Positions 46,182-54,318 of a stretch of DNA of 64,000 bases are shown here, in pieces. A model generated the notes under the pieces. That model had not been told where the DNA came from, searched no databases, and saw only the letters and a program-made list of their open reading frames with translations. Origin of the DNA: Metabacillus malikii. Its GTDB lineage: Bacteria; Bacillota; Bacilli; Bacillales; Bacillaceae. The stretch spans positions 186,001-250,000 of the forward strand of contig NZ_JAUSUD010000001.1 of NCBI RefSeq assembly GCF_030813355.1. The letters are read 5' to 3'. The position numbers and the translations under genes were made by a program. Position 1 is the first letter of the stretch, and every line of letters begins with the position of its first letter.

Positions 46182-46729
46182 TCGTATTTATTTCAGGTGG
46201 AGCGCGTTCAGGGAAAAGTCAGTTTGCGGAGGACAAAGCATTGGCACTGTTTGAAAAGCAAAAGCAAACAAATGAAACAGCTTACCTTTATTATGTAGCA
46301 ACAGCAAAAAGGACAGATACGGAAATGGTGGAGCGGATTGGTATCCACCAGCAAAGCAGGTCAAATAAGTGGTCAACAATCGAAGAGCCGTTTCATGTTC
46401 TAAATGTGCTAAAGACTTGTCGGACAGGTGGTGTAATTCTGCTAGATTGTTTAACGATATGGCTAAGCAATGCGATGTTTGACCATCACAAGTCAAAAGA
46501 AGAGTTAATAACGATAATAAATAGCTGGATTGATACTGCCAAGTTACGAAATATCCAGTTAATCATTGTCTCAAACGATGTAAATGAAGGTTTTCCTGTA
46601 ACCGATAAATATGTCAGCAATTATATGTACCTTCTTCAAAAACTGCATCAGCTAATTGTAAATAGAGCGGAGCATGTCATCCAACTGCAAGCAGGGATTC
46701 CGACTGTTTGGAAGGGAGGGGGCTTATGA
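46178..46729 (+). CDS. cobU: Adenosylcobinamide kinase / guanylyltransferase
   Basis: Protein of 183 residues. The ATG overlaps the cobD stop (ATGA). The P-loop is ISGGARSGKSQFAED near 5-19; ATAKRTDTEM, the GTP-site ILLDCLTIWLSN and VSNDVNEGF follow. The C-terminal half departs from standard CobU (GFPVTDKYVSNYMYLL rather than GIVP...RxFRD). A second CobU-like gene downstream has that standard half instead (see findings). It phosphorylates and guanylylates adenosylcobinamide. Confidence 0.87.
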   Translation: MIVFISGGARSGKSQFAEDKALALFEKQKQTNETAYLYYVATAKRTDTEMVERIGIHQQSRSNKWSTIEEPFHVLNVLKTCRTGGVILLDCLTIWLSNAMFDHHKSKEELITIINSWIDTAKLRNIQLIIVSNDVNEGFPVTDKYVSNYMYLLQKLHQLIVNRAEHVIQLQAGIPTVWKGGGL

Positions 46730-47484
46730 ATCAGGTTTTGGCAGGTTTTTTGCTTGCGATTCAATTTTTGACACGCATACCAATCCCGGTCGAGGTACCA
46801 TGGAATCAGCAATCAAGCCGATGGGCTTTACGGTTCTATCCGGTTGTGGGATTAATTATTGGTGTAGCGCCAGCATTACTTATTAGTTTTATAATCCCGC
46901 ATATTTCGTTGCCGATTGCAACGTTGCTAATCATTTCGTTATGGGTTTGGATGACGGGTGGGCTGCATTTAGACGGGGTAATGGATGTTGCGGATGCTAT
47001 CGGGTCAAATGCACCACTAGAGAAAAAGTGGGAAATTATGCGTGACCCACATGTAGGCAGCTTCGGTCATCTCGCGCTTTATTTTTTACTTGCCTGGAAA
47101 ACAGTTCTCATTTATAGTCTCTTAAAAATTGATGTACCTATATTCAATTTCCTACTCATACCTGCATTTGCGCGTTATGGTGCAGCACTATTTATTACAC
47201 TGTTACCAACAGCAAAGCAGCAAGGGCTTGCGTTCGAATGGAAAAAAAATATAACAATGCTTGATTGCATCTTTGCCGCAGTACCGCTTGTCATCATTGT
47301 ACTATTTGTTCCGCAAGCTTTGTATATGCTTATTGGCTATTGCCTCTATTTTGGTGCAGCAGCGGTTTGGATTCAAAAGACTTTCAAAGGGACGAATGGA
47401 GACTTATTAGGCTCGACAATTGAAGGAGGAGAATTATGGGGACTAATCATAACTTGGATTTATATCTCGTACGTCATGGTGTAA
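46726..47484 (+). CDS. cobS: Cobalamin-5'-phosphate synthase
   Basis: Integral membrane protein of 252 residues with about 6 helices. The ATG overlaps the cobU stop (ATGA) and follows GGGAGGGGG. Marks are AIQFLTRIPIP, GGLHLDGVMDVADAIGS (metal-binding DxxDG-type), REPHVGSFG-like RDPHVGSFG, and GATIEGGELWGL-like STIEGGE. It joins AdoCbi-GDP to the alpha-ribazole moiety. Confidence 0.93.
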   Translation: MNQVLAGFLLAIQFLTRIPIPVEVPWNQQSSRWALRFYPVVGLIIGVAPALLISFIIPHISLPIATLLIISLWVWMTGGLHLDGVMDVADAIGSNAPLEKKWEIMRDPHVGSFGHLALYFLLAWKTVLIYSLLKIDVPIFNFLLIPAFARYGAALFITLLPTAKQQGLAFEWKKNITMLDCIFAAVPLVIIVLFVPQALYMLIGYCLYFGAAAVWIQKTFKGTNGDLLGSTIEGGELWGLIITWIYISYVMV

Positions 47485-48065
47485 CGGATTGGAATCAACA
47501 AAAACGGTATGTTGGCCATACTGACCGACCGGTTATTGAAAGTGAATTATCGTTATTAGCTCCTTTGAAACAAGCGTTAGCAAATATCGAGTTCGACAAA
47601 ATAGTTGTCAGTGACTTGCGCCGTTGTCAGGAAACCTTCGCCTATTTACAAATAGATGGTGAACCGAATACAGATTCCCGTTTACGAGAAATGAACTTTG
47701 GTGATTGGGAAGGGAAAACATATTACGAATTAAAGGATGATAAAGTCTATCAAAACTGGTTAAACAATTGGGAAGAGCATACAATTCCTAATGGCGACTC
47801 AGGAGATGATTTTAAGTCACGAGTTGATTCAGTTTTGCAAGAGCTATTAGCTGAAGCAAAAAGTGAGTCAAATGTTCTTCTTGTCACACATGGTGGCGTA
47901 ATTCGTTATATTGTTCAAAAATATCATCATACTACATCATTTTGGGACTTTCCAATTAAGCATGGTACAGCAATTACGCTTTCATTAAGTTTTAATGAAG
48001 AAAAGGGGGAATGGCAATGCATCTCATTATCGGCGGTGCCTTCTCAGGAAAGCGACAACGTGTAA
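47436..48065 (+). CDS. cobC: Alpha-ribazole phosphatase-type histidine phosphatase
   Basis: Protein of 209 residues with DLYLVRHGVTDWNQQKRYVGHTD (by region 8-30; RHG motif), EMNFGDWEGKTYYE and VTHGGVIRYI. It is placed within the cobalamin genes, so it is taken as CobC, which dephosphorylates alpha-ribazole phosphate or cobalamin phosphate. GAAGGAGGAG gives an excellent ribosome site, so the 49-base overlap with cobS appears real. Confidence 0.87.
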   Translation: MGTNHNLDLYLVRHGVTDWNQQKRYVGHTDRPVIESELSLLAPLKQALANIEFDKIVVSDLRRCQETFAYLQIDGEPNTDSRLREMNFGDWEGKTYYELKDDKVYQNWLNNWEEHTIPNGDSGDDFKSRVDSVLQELLAEAKSESNVLLVTHGGVIRYIVQKYHHTTSFWDFPIKHGTAITLSLSFNEEKGEWQCISLSAVPSQESDNV

Positions 48066-48445
48066 GAGAAACTTATAAAAAAGTTCACTTTGTAAGTGCA
48101 TATGATGGGTCGCAGTTAACAGATTGGCGAGAAAACTTGCACGAAGGTACTATTATCGTGTTGGAGGGCTTTGAAAAATGGCTCGAAACAGAGCTTTTAG
48201 AAAACAACAATAATCAACAGATTCGTGAAAAATTTAGAAGTTTTTATGACGAAATGGTTCGTACGGAGCAGGCACGAAATGGAACCATTGTTTTAATCAT
48301 GCTCGAAATTGGGAAAGGCATTGTTCCACTTGAGGAATCCGAGCGAAGATTGCGTGATGTGATGGGGTGGATAACTCAAGATGCAGCACGTCTTGCGGAC
48401 AAGGTTGAACTGGTATGGAATGGGTTAACGAAACGGATGAAATAA
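48017..48445 (+). CDS. Second, divergent CobU-like protein
   Basis: Protein of 142 residues. ATG 48017 is preferred over 48011 because AAGGGGG lies 7 bases upstream. The P-loop-like start is IIGGAFSGKRQ; the middle has VLEGFEKWLE where CobU has DCLTLWL. The C-terminal part EIGKGIVPLEESERRLRDVMGW (by region 96-117) to ADKVELVWNG closely follows the CobU end (GMGIVP...RxFRD...AADEVWLV). The GTP-accepting His region is not seen. It may complement CobU or have a regulatory or heteromeric role. It overlaps cobC by 49 bases. Confidence 0.75.
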   Translation: MHLIIGGAFSGKRQRVRETYKKVHFVSAYDGSQLTDWRENLHEGTIIVLEGFEKWLETELLENNNNQQIREKFRSFYDEMVRTEQARNGTIVLIMLEIGKGIVPLEESERRLRDVMGWITQDAARLADKVELVWNGLTKRMK

Positions 48446-48484
48446 GTAGCTTGCTTTTTCATCGATTGAGAGGAGAAGAGAACG

Positions 48485-49312
48485 ATGAGGTTAATTTCGA
48501 TATGTCCTAGTAATACAGAATTGGTCGCATATTTAGGTCTAACAGACTCATTAATTGCGATTGACGATTACTCAGATTGGCCAGAACATATTAAAGACCT
48601 ACCGCGGTTAGGCCCAGATTTGTCCATTGATTTACAAAAGGTAGAAGAGTTAAAGCCAGACCTTGTGCTTGCTTCTCTTTCGGTTCCTGGTATGGAGCAA
48701 AATATTGCAGGGCTCAAGGAGCGAGGGATCCCTTATGTTGTTGTTCCAAATCCTAAGTCATTATCAGAAATTATTGATAGTCTTTTATTTGTGGGTGAAG
48801 CAACGAATTCGAGTGAGAGAGCTAGACAGTTAGCTAAAAAGTTTAGCGAGATTTTGAAGCAGTATGAACAATTAACCGAGCAAATAGTAACGCCAAAGTC
48901 GATTTATTGGGAATGGTGGCCAAAGCCCATTTTTACTCCGGGAAAGACAAATTGGATCACGGAAATTAGCCGATTAGCAGGTGGACGCAATATATTTGCG
49001 GATGTACCTGAAGCAAGTGTGAAAACAGAATGGACTGAAGTAATAAAGAAAAAACCGGATGTTATATGTTTAATATGGGTCGGTGTTCATAAGGAAAAGG
49101 TGAATGTGAAGGTTGTTGAAAAACGGGAAGGTGCGGAAAATCTAAGTGCTTTAAAGGAGAATAAGCTATATGTTCTAGAGGAGCCTCTTTTTTGTAGGCC
49201 TTCACCGCGCTTATTAGTAGGGTTAATGAAAATTGCGTATCTTCTTCACCCTGATGTGTATCCACCATATGACGAAGGCTATGACCCGTTAATAGAACTA
49301 GTTTGTAATTAA
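48485..49312 (+). CDS. Cobalamin-binding BtuF-like protein without signal peptide
   Basis: Protein of 275 residues starting directly with RLISICPSNTELVAYLGL, the first strand of the BtuF fold, so no export signal or lipobox exists. Other marks are AIDDYSDWPEHIKDLPRLGPDLSID (by region 30-54), GKTNWITEISRLAGGRNIFADV and RPSPRLLVGLMK. GAGGAGAAG precedes the ATG. It ends the cobalamin operon. If the start is right it works in the cytoplasm, perhaps as a corrinoid carrier. Confidence 0.82.
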   Translation: MRLISICPSNTELVAYLGLTDSLIAIDDYSDWPEHIKDLPRLGPDLSIDLQKVEELKPDLVLASLSVPGMEQNIAGLKERGIPYVVVPNPKSLSEIIDSLLFVGEATNSSERARQLAKKFSEILKQYEQLTEQIVTPKSIYWEWWPKPIFTPGKTNWITEISRLAGGRNIFADVPEASVKTEWTEVIKKKPDVICLIWVGVHKEKVNVKVVEKREGAENLSALKENKLYVLEEPLFCRPSPRLLVGLMKIAYLLHPDVYPPYDEGYDPLIELVCN

Positions 49313-49349
49313 GGTAGGGAAACTGAACATGGTTTCACTGCCTATTTTG
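49313..49349 (+). terminator. Terminator of the cobalamin operon
   Basis: GGTAGGGAAAC and GTTTCACTGCC pair with one mismatch around an 8-base loop, followed by TATTTTGTT. Confidence 0.75.
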
Positions 49350-49490
49350 TTCTAGAAAATGATGAACATGGAACAAGATGCATCTGTTAATTCAGGTTAG
49401 TGAAATCGGAAGTGTTACTTCAACACTTCCGGCTAATGACTTGAAACATGACCGAGACAGAGATAACTATGCATGTGAAGATAAGGTGGA

Positions 49491-49535
49491 GGTTCCTCTT
49501 ACTTCCAGGAAGCAAGAGAACCGTCCCCACGCTTC
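49491..49535. repeat. Hairpin repeat, GAACCGTCC family, copy 1
   Basis: GGTTCCTCTTACTTCC and GGAAGCAAGAGAACC form an imperfect stem, followed by GTCCCCACGCTTC. Related copies lie at 61509-61550, 61827-61845 and 62696-62745. This copy abuts the stop of the minus-strand map gene. Confidence 0.8.
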
Positions 49536-49536
49536 T

Positions 49537-50295
<759 letters not shown>

Positions 50296-50424
50296 CTAAT
50301 CAAACTATAGTATTCATTCTACCACTTATTTTACTTGAATTTACGATGAATGAAACAGTAAATTTATTATTGGTGTTTTTACTCTTTATTAGTATGTGAC
50401 AAAAGCTAGATTAAACTAATGGTT

Positions 50425-50966
50425 TCAATGTAACCGATTGGCTTGGAAAATGGAGTAATACATTTGCTCCGGATGAGAAAGGACTTCGAAAGATAGTGTT
50501 GATTCATTAATAGGTAGAAATTCTTGATATAGCCAAATTTGTATTTCTCTATTAAAAATACTTTCTAGATTGTGAGAATTATGGTGTTGATATTGATAGA
50601 AAGAGACATCTTTCAAAGCTTAGGCATATCTGTTTATGATTATCGTTTGCCACAGTGAAATGAAGGACCAATTGAATAAGGCTTTTATGGATGATTTCCA
50701 TCTTTATTAATTGAAAGTCGTGAAAACCCCATGTGGAAAAATGGTATCAAGTAATCGACTTTCTAACGTATGAAATAATTTTTGATACGTTGAGACGTTT
50801 TGTTTCCATTTTTTATCAACACGCTCTAGTTGTTCATCACTTATATTGTCCATATTTTGTGCTACATGCAAGTCAAATGTAAAATAATCAAGTCAATTTG
50901 CTCCTGTTCAACCTTCAGTTTATCTGATGCACGTGGTAAATAAACGAATGTTTGTTCTGTAATATA
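50425..50966 (-). pseudogene. Frameshifted remnant of an unidentified gene
   Basis: Three protein-like minus-strand pieces lie head to tail in different frames. A first piece contains TEQTFVYLPRASDKLKVEQEQIDL; a second contains AQNMDNISDEQLERVDKKWK and reaches HGVFTTFN followed by stops; a third of 63 residues ends IFQANRLH. Together they look like one decayed gene of roughly 175 codons. The family is not recognised. The first piece has no start codon with a ribosome site. Confidence 0.5.
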
Positions 50967-51069
50967 TTATACAAGGATTTAAGTATTGGAGCAAATCGAA
51001 TATCTTTCTATTGTTGAACATAGAAAAGTTTCGTTATGATAATAGAAGTTACATAGTGGAGGTGGGGAC

Positions 51070-52080
51070 ATGCCGTTGCAAATTGTCCGTGATGATATTA
51101 CGAAGATGAAGGTTGATACAATCGTAAATGCTGCAAACCCGCAGTTGAAAAAGGGTGGCGGTGTTTGTGGTGCAATTTTTCAAGCTGCTGGAGCAAAAGA
51201 ATTACAAAAGGCTTGTGATGAAATAGGGGGCTGTTCGATCGGACAAGCTGTTATAACGGATGGATTTCGTTTATATGCTAAGCATATTATTCATACACCT
51301 GGTCCGATTTGGCGTGGAGGCAAATATAATGAAGCAGCACAGTTAGCCGCTTGTTATTTCAATTCGCTTCATTTGGCAAAAGACTATCAGCTTCATTCAA
51401 TCGCAATTCCTCTCATTTCGACCGGGATATTCGGTTATCCTAAGGATGAGGCGTTAAACATAGCTGTTTCAACAATAAGTGAGTTTTTATTGGTTCATGA
51501 AATGGACGTCTACCTCGTTGTATTTGATAAACAATCTTTTCATTTAAGTAAAAAGTTGTTTCATTCGATTCATGAATACATTGATGAGCATTTTGTCAAA
51601 GATGCAGGGCTTAAAGGAAATAGGCGGGAAGAGGCATTTATCCTAGAAACTTTGCAAGAGGAAAGCATTCGATCGGATTATGCAATTGAAAAGGATAGAC
51701 CTCTAGAGGGTACGAGCTTAGTAGAGTATTTGAATATGCTAGATGAGACATTTTCAATGAGACTACTACGAATGATTGATGAACGGAGAATGACGGATGT
51801 TGAAGCATATACAAGAGCAAATATTAGCCGGAAGCTATTTTCAAAAATTCGAACGAATCACGATTATCAGCCGAAGAAGAAAACGGCTTTAGCATTTGCA
51901 ATTGCATTAGAATTATCGGTTGCAGAAACGAATGAATTATTGCAAAGTGCAGGATATACACTATCACATAGTAGTAAATTTGATGTCATCATTGAGTATT
52001 TTATCATTCAACGAAATTTTAATATACATGAAATCAATGAAGCGCTGTTTGCGTTTGACCAGCCTTTATTAGGAGGATAA
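51070..52080 (+). CDS. Macro-domain protein with C-terminal HTH-like domain
   Basis: Protein of 336 residues. The macro domain (about 1-165) has IVNAANPQLKKGGGVCGAIFQAAG, with the NAAN and GGGVxGAI loops that hold ADP-ribose, then HTPGPIW and PLISTGIFGYPKDEA. After a linker, residues about 225-336 form a helical module with SRKLFSKIRTNHDYQPKKKTAL and AIALELSVAETNELLQSAGYTLS, which resembles a Cro/C1-type HTH. Expected activity is binding or hydrolysis of ADP-ribose, O-acetyl-ADP-ribose or ADP-ribosylated targets. It is 78 bases upstream of a VWA gene, and the two probably work together. Confidence 0.88.
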   Translation: MPLQIVRDDITKMKVDTIVNAANPQLKKGGGVCGAIFQAAGAKELQKACDEIGGCSIGQAVITDGFRLYAKHIIHTPGPIWRGGKYNEAAQLAACYFNSLHLAKDYQLHSIAIPLISTGIFGYPKDEALNIAVSTISEFLLVHEMDVYLVVFDKQSFHLSKKLFHSIHEYIDEHFVKDAGLKGNRREEAFILETLQEESIRSDYAIEKDRPLEGTSLVEYLNMLDETFSMRLLRMIDERRMTDVEAYTRANISRKLFSKIRTNHDYQPKKKTALAFAIALELSVAETNELLQSAGYTLSHSSKFDVIIEYFIIQRNFNIHEINEALFAFDQPLLGG

Positions 52081-52083
52081 AAT

Positions 52084-52100
52084 GTCGCTTCAGAAGCGAC
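52084..52100. promoter_or_regulatory. Perfect 17-bp palindrome between the macro and VWA genes
   Basis: GTCGCTTC and GAAGCGAC flank a single A, directly after the macro-gene stop. There is no T-tract and effectively no loop, so a protein-binding site or an mRNA-processing hairpin is likelier than a terminator. Confidence 0.55.
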
Positions 52101-52158
52101 CAATTTGAAGCCATCCATTGTTATCCTTAGTTTACCAACTAACAAAGGATGATTTGAA

Positions 52159-52809
52159 ATGACAAAGGAAAGTATTGAATTGGTATTTATTCTTGATAAA
52201 AGTGGCTCAATGGCTGGATTGGAACCAGATACAATTGGCGGCTTTAATGCGATGCTTCATAAGCAACAAAAGGCAGAAGGCGAAGCATATGTGACGACGG
52301 TGTTATTTAATCATCACTATGAACTTATCCATGACCGTATCAATATAAATGCGATTTCTCCAATGACAGAAGATGAATATCGTGTCGGTGGTTCGACTGC
52401 ACTATTAGATGCTATTGGGTCAACGATTCAAAAAATTGTTAATGTCCAAAAGTATACAATAGAGGAGCAGCGGGCTCATAAAGTTATGTTTGTCATTACC
52501 ACAGATGGAATGGAAAATGCTAGCCAAGAATATACGGCTAGAAAAATCAAACAAATGGTGCGTCATCAAAAGGAGAAATATGGGTGGGAATTTATCTTCT
52601 TAGGTGCAAACATCGACTCTATTTCAACAGCTGCTCAGTTTGGGATAAATGAAGATTTTGCAGTTAATTACCATGCAGATAATCTTGGTACACAACTAAA
52701 CTATGAAGCAGTCAATGAAGCGGTTATGAATATGAGGAACGGGAAGAAAATTGACCGCAGCTGGAAAGACCAAATCGAAAAAGACTATAAGCTACGTTCA
52801 AGTAAGTAA
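52159..52809 (+). CDS. von Willebrand factor A-domain protein
   Basis: Protein of 216 residues. The VWA domain has a complete MIDAS: LDKSGSMAG (DxSxS near 12-16), the Thr in GGSTALLDAIG, and the Asp in ITTDGMEN. It has no signal peptide or membrane helix, so it is a cytoplasmic protein-interaction module, similar in type to TerY. It is immediately downstream of the macro-domain gene on the same strand. The C-terminus (about 175-216) is charged and helical. Confidence 0.87.
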   Translation: MTKESIELVFILDKSGSMAGLEPDTIGGFNAMLHKQQKAEGEAYVTTVLFNHHYELIHDRININAISPMTEDEYRVGGSTALLDAIGSTIQKIVNVQKYTIEEQRAHKVMFVITTDGMENASQEYTARKIKQMVRHQKEKYGWEFIFLGANIDSISTAAQFGINEDFAVNYHADNLGTQLNYEAVNEAVMNMRNGKKIDRSWKDQIEKDYKLRSSK

Positions 52810-52833
52810 AAAATATACAAATAAAGATTAGTT

Positions 52834-52880
52834 AACCCTAAAAATCATTCATGAAAAGTGGAGAGGTTTTAGGGTTTGCT
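52834..52880 (+). terminator. Terminator after the macro/VWA unit
   Basis: AACCCTAAAA and TTTTAGGGTT form a perfect 10-bp stem around a 23-base loop, followed by TGCTCTTTA. Confidence 0.65.
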
Positions 52881-52960
52881 CTTTACTTAATAATAGGTTG
52901 GAAGCATTGTATAAAAAATAGTGTTCATAATATTGTTCAACTTACATATCTTTTAGTTAA

Positions 52961-52974
52961 GAAAGCGCGTTCAC
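52961..52974. promoter_or_regulatory. LacI-type or cre-like operator, site 1
   Basis: GAAAGCGCGTTCAC shares 11 of 14 positions with the two AAAC(A/G)CGTGTTCAC sites described below. With its left flank it also matches the cre consensus at 14 of 16 positions, so CcpA could bind here too. It lies upstream of the -35 box of the regulator gene. Confidence 0.6.
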
Positions 52975-53002
52975 GAAAATTTCAAAATATTTCTACATTT
53001 CA

Positions 53003-53031
53003 TTGACATGCAAATCATATGAGCTTAGAAT
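53003..53031 (+). promoter_or_regulatory. Promoter of the LacI-family gene
   Basis: TTGACA at 53003-53008 and TAGAAT at 53026-53031 have 17 bases between them. It is flanked by operator sites 1 and 2. Confidence 0.7.
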
Positions 53032-53044
53032 AAAACCAATTAAT

Positions 53045-53058
53045 AAACACGTGTTCAC
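53045..53058. promoter_or_regulatory. LacI-type operator, site 2
   Basis: AAACACGTGTTCAC, palindromic core AACACGTGTT, sits between the promoter and the ribosome site of the LacI-family gene. This is a good place for autorepression. Confidence 0.7.
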
Positions 53059-53074
53059 GGAGAGGGAAGATAAT

Positions 53075-54115
53075 GTGAAAAGAAATAAAGTCAATAGCAC
53101 ACAAATTGCTCAGCTTGCTGGTGTTTCGAGAAGCACCGTAAGCAGGGTAATTAACAATTATCCCAGTGTTCCCCCAGAAACTCGCGAAAAAGTAATGAAA
53201 ATAATCAAAGAATACAACTACTTTCCTGATATGTCCGCACAGGTTCTTGCTGGAAAAAATATGAGAAATATCGGGTTATTTATCATCGATAAAGGCAGCG
53301 TTTCAAGTGATCCGACTAGTAATACCCTAATTACTAGTGTCATAGAAGAAGCATCTGCACAGGATTATTATGTGATCACGAATATTATTCGAGACTGCAA
53401 ATCACCGAAAAATATTGAACGTGTGAAAACAGTTTTTTATCAAAATAGAATTGATGCTGGAATTTTTATGGGCGCTGATAACCATGAACCTTTTATCGAA
53501 GAACTGATTGCTGAAGGCTTTATCATTGGTATTGTAGACCAAGATTTACCTGGGCGAAATGAACCGAATCGAATTGTTTATAGTTTCGACAATGAAGATG
53601 GTGCCAAAAAAGCGGTAGATTATTTAGTTAGCTTGAAACATAGAAAAATAGGAATTATTAACGGTGATTTGAAAAGGCATGCTGGATCTGCAAGATTTGA
53701 CGGCTTTGTGAAGGCGATGAAGCTTCATGGATTACCTGTAAAAAAAGAGTGGGTCATTCAATCGGATTTTAGCAGCACGAGCGGCTATCATTCCATGAAA
53801 CATTTTTTGAAAACAGCTACTGATTTACCTACTGCATTTTTCGCTGCAAACGATAGTATTGCATTTGGTGTTATTCGTGCACTAAACGAAAAACAAATCA
53901 ATGTTCCGTCAGATGTATCGATTATTGGGATTGATGACCACGTACTTAGTAAATTGTATCATCCACCACTAACGACTTTTAAAGCGGATTTCAGTAAAAT
54001 GATGCAAAGCCTAACAGTTGATGTAATAAATTCAATCGAACAATCAAATAAGAAGGGGATTAAAGTGACGATGGGTTCTAAATTGATAGTCCGGGAGTCT
54101 TGCCGTTCACTTTAA
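53075..54115 (+). CDS. LacI-family transcriptional regulator
   Basis: Protein of 346 residues from GTG 53075 (GAGAGGGAAG upstream); a longer frame would begin inside the promoter. The DNA-binding head has STQIAQLAGVSRSTVSRVINNYPSVPPETR (by region 7-36) and the hinge MSAQVLAGKNMRNIGLFI. The ligand domain follows the periplasmic-binding fold, ending with IIGIDDHVLS. It probably represses the sugar ABC transporter operon downstream through sites 1-3. The inducer is unknown. Confidence 0.9.
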   Translation: MKRNKVNSTQIAQLAGVSRSTVSRVINNYPSVPPETREKVMKIIKEYNYFPDMSAQVLAGKNMRNIGLFIIDKGSVSSDPTSNTLITSVIEEASAQDYYVITNIIRDCKSPKNIERVKTVFYQNRIDAGIFMGADNHEPFIEELIAEGFIIGIVDQDLPGRNEPNRIVYSFDNEDGAKKAVDYLVSLKHRKIGIINGDLKRHAGSARFDGFVKAMKLHGLPVKKEWVIQSDFSSTSGYHSMKHFLKTATDLPTAFFAANDSIAFGVIRALNEKQINVPSDVSIIGIDDHVLSKLYHPPLTTFKADFSKMMQSLTVDVINSIEQSNKKGIKVTMGSKLIVRESCRSL

Positions 54116-54192
54116 TCTACTTCTCCTTTTATTAATGAAATGTATGCGTTTACTTTTACTAAAAATCTATATAAGCCACTTCACCAAAAAAT

Positions 54193-54206
54193 AAACGCGT
54201 GTTCAC
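54193..54206. promoter_or_regulatory. LacI-type operator, site 3, before the transporter operon
   Basis: AAACGCGTGTTCAC differs from site 2 at one base. It lies about 110 bases upstream of the solute-binding-protein gene, just downstream of a possible promoter (TTTACT near 54149, TATAAG near 54170), so a bound regulator would block the start region. Confidence 0.7.
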
Positions 54207-54318
54207 AAAGCGTATTCTATTTAAAGGGGGTGAGTACAGCAAAATATCGTGACAATTTCATCAATGTTCGTTGTTAATTACTTGGGGGAATTTTTCATTT
54301 AATTTAGGGGGAATTAGT

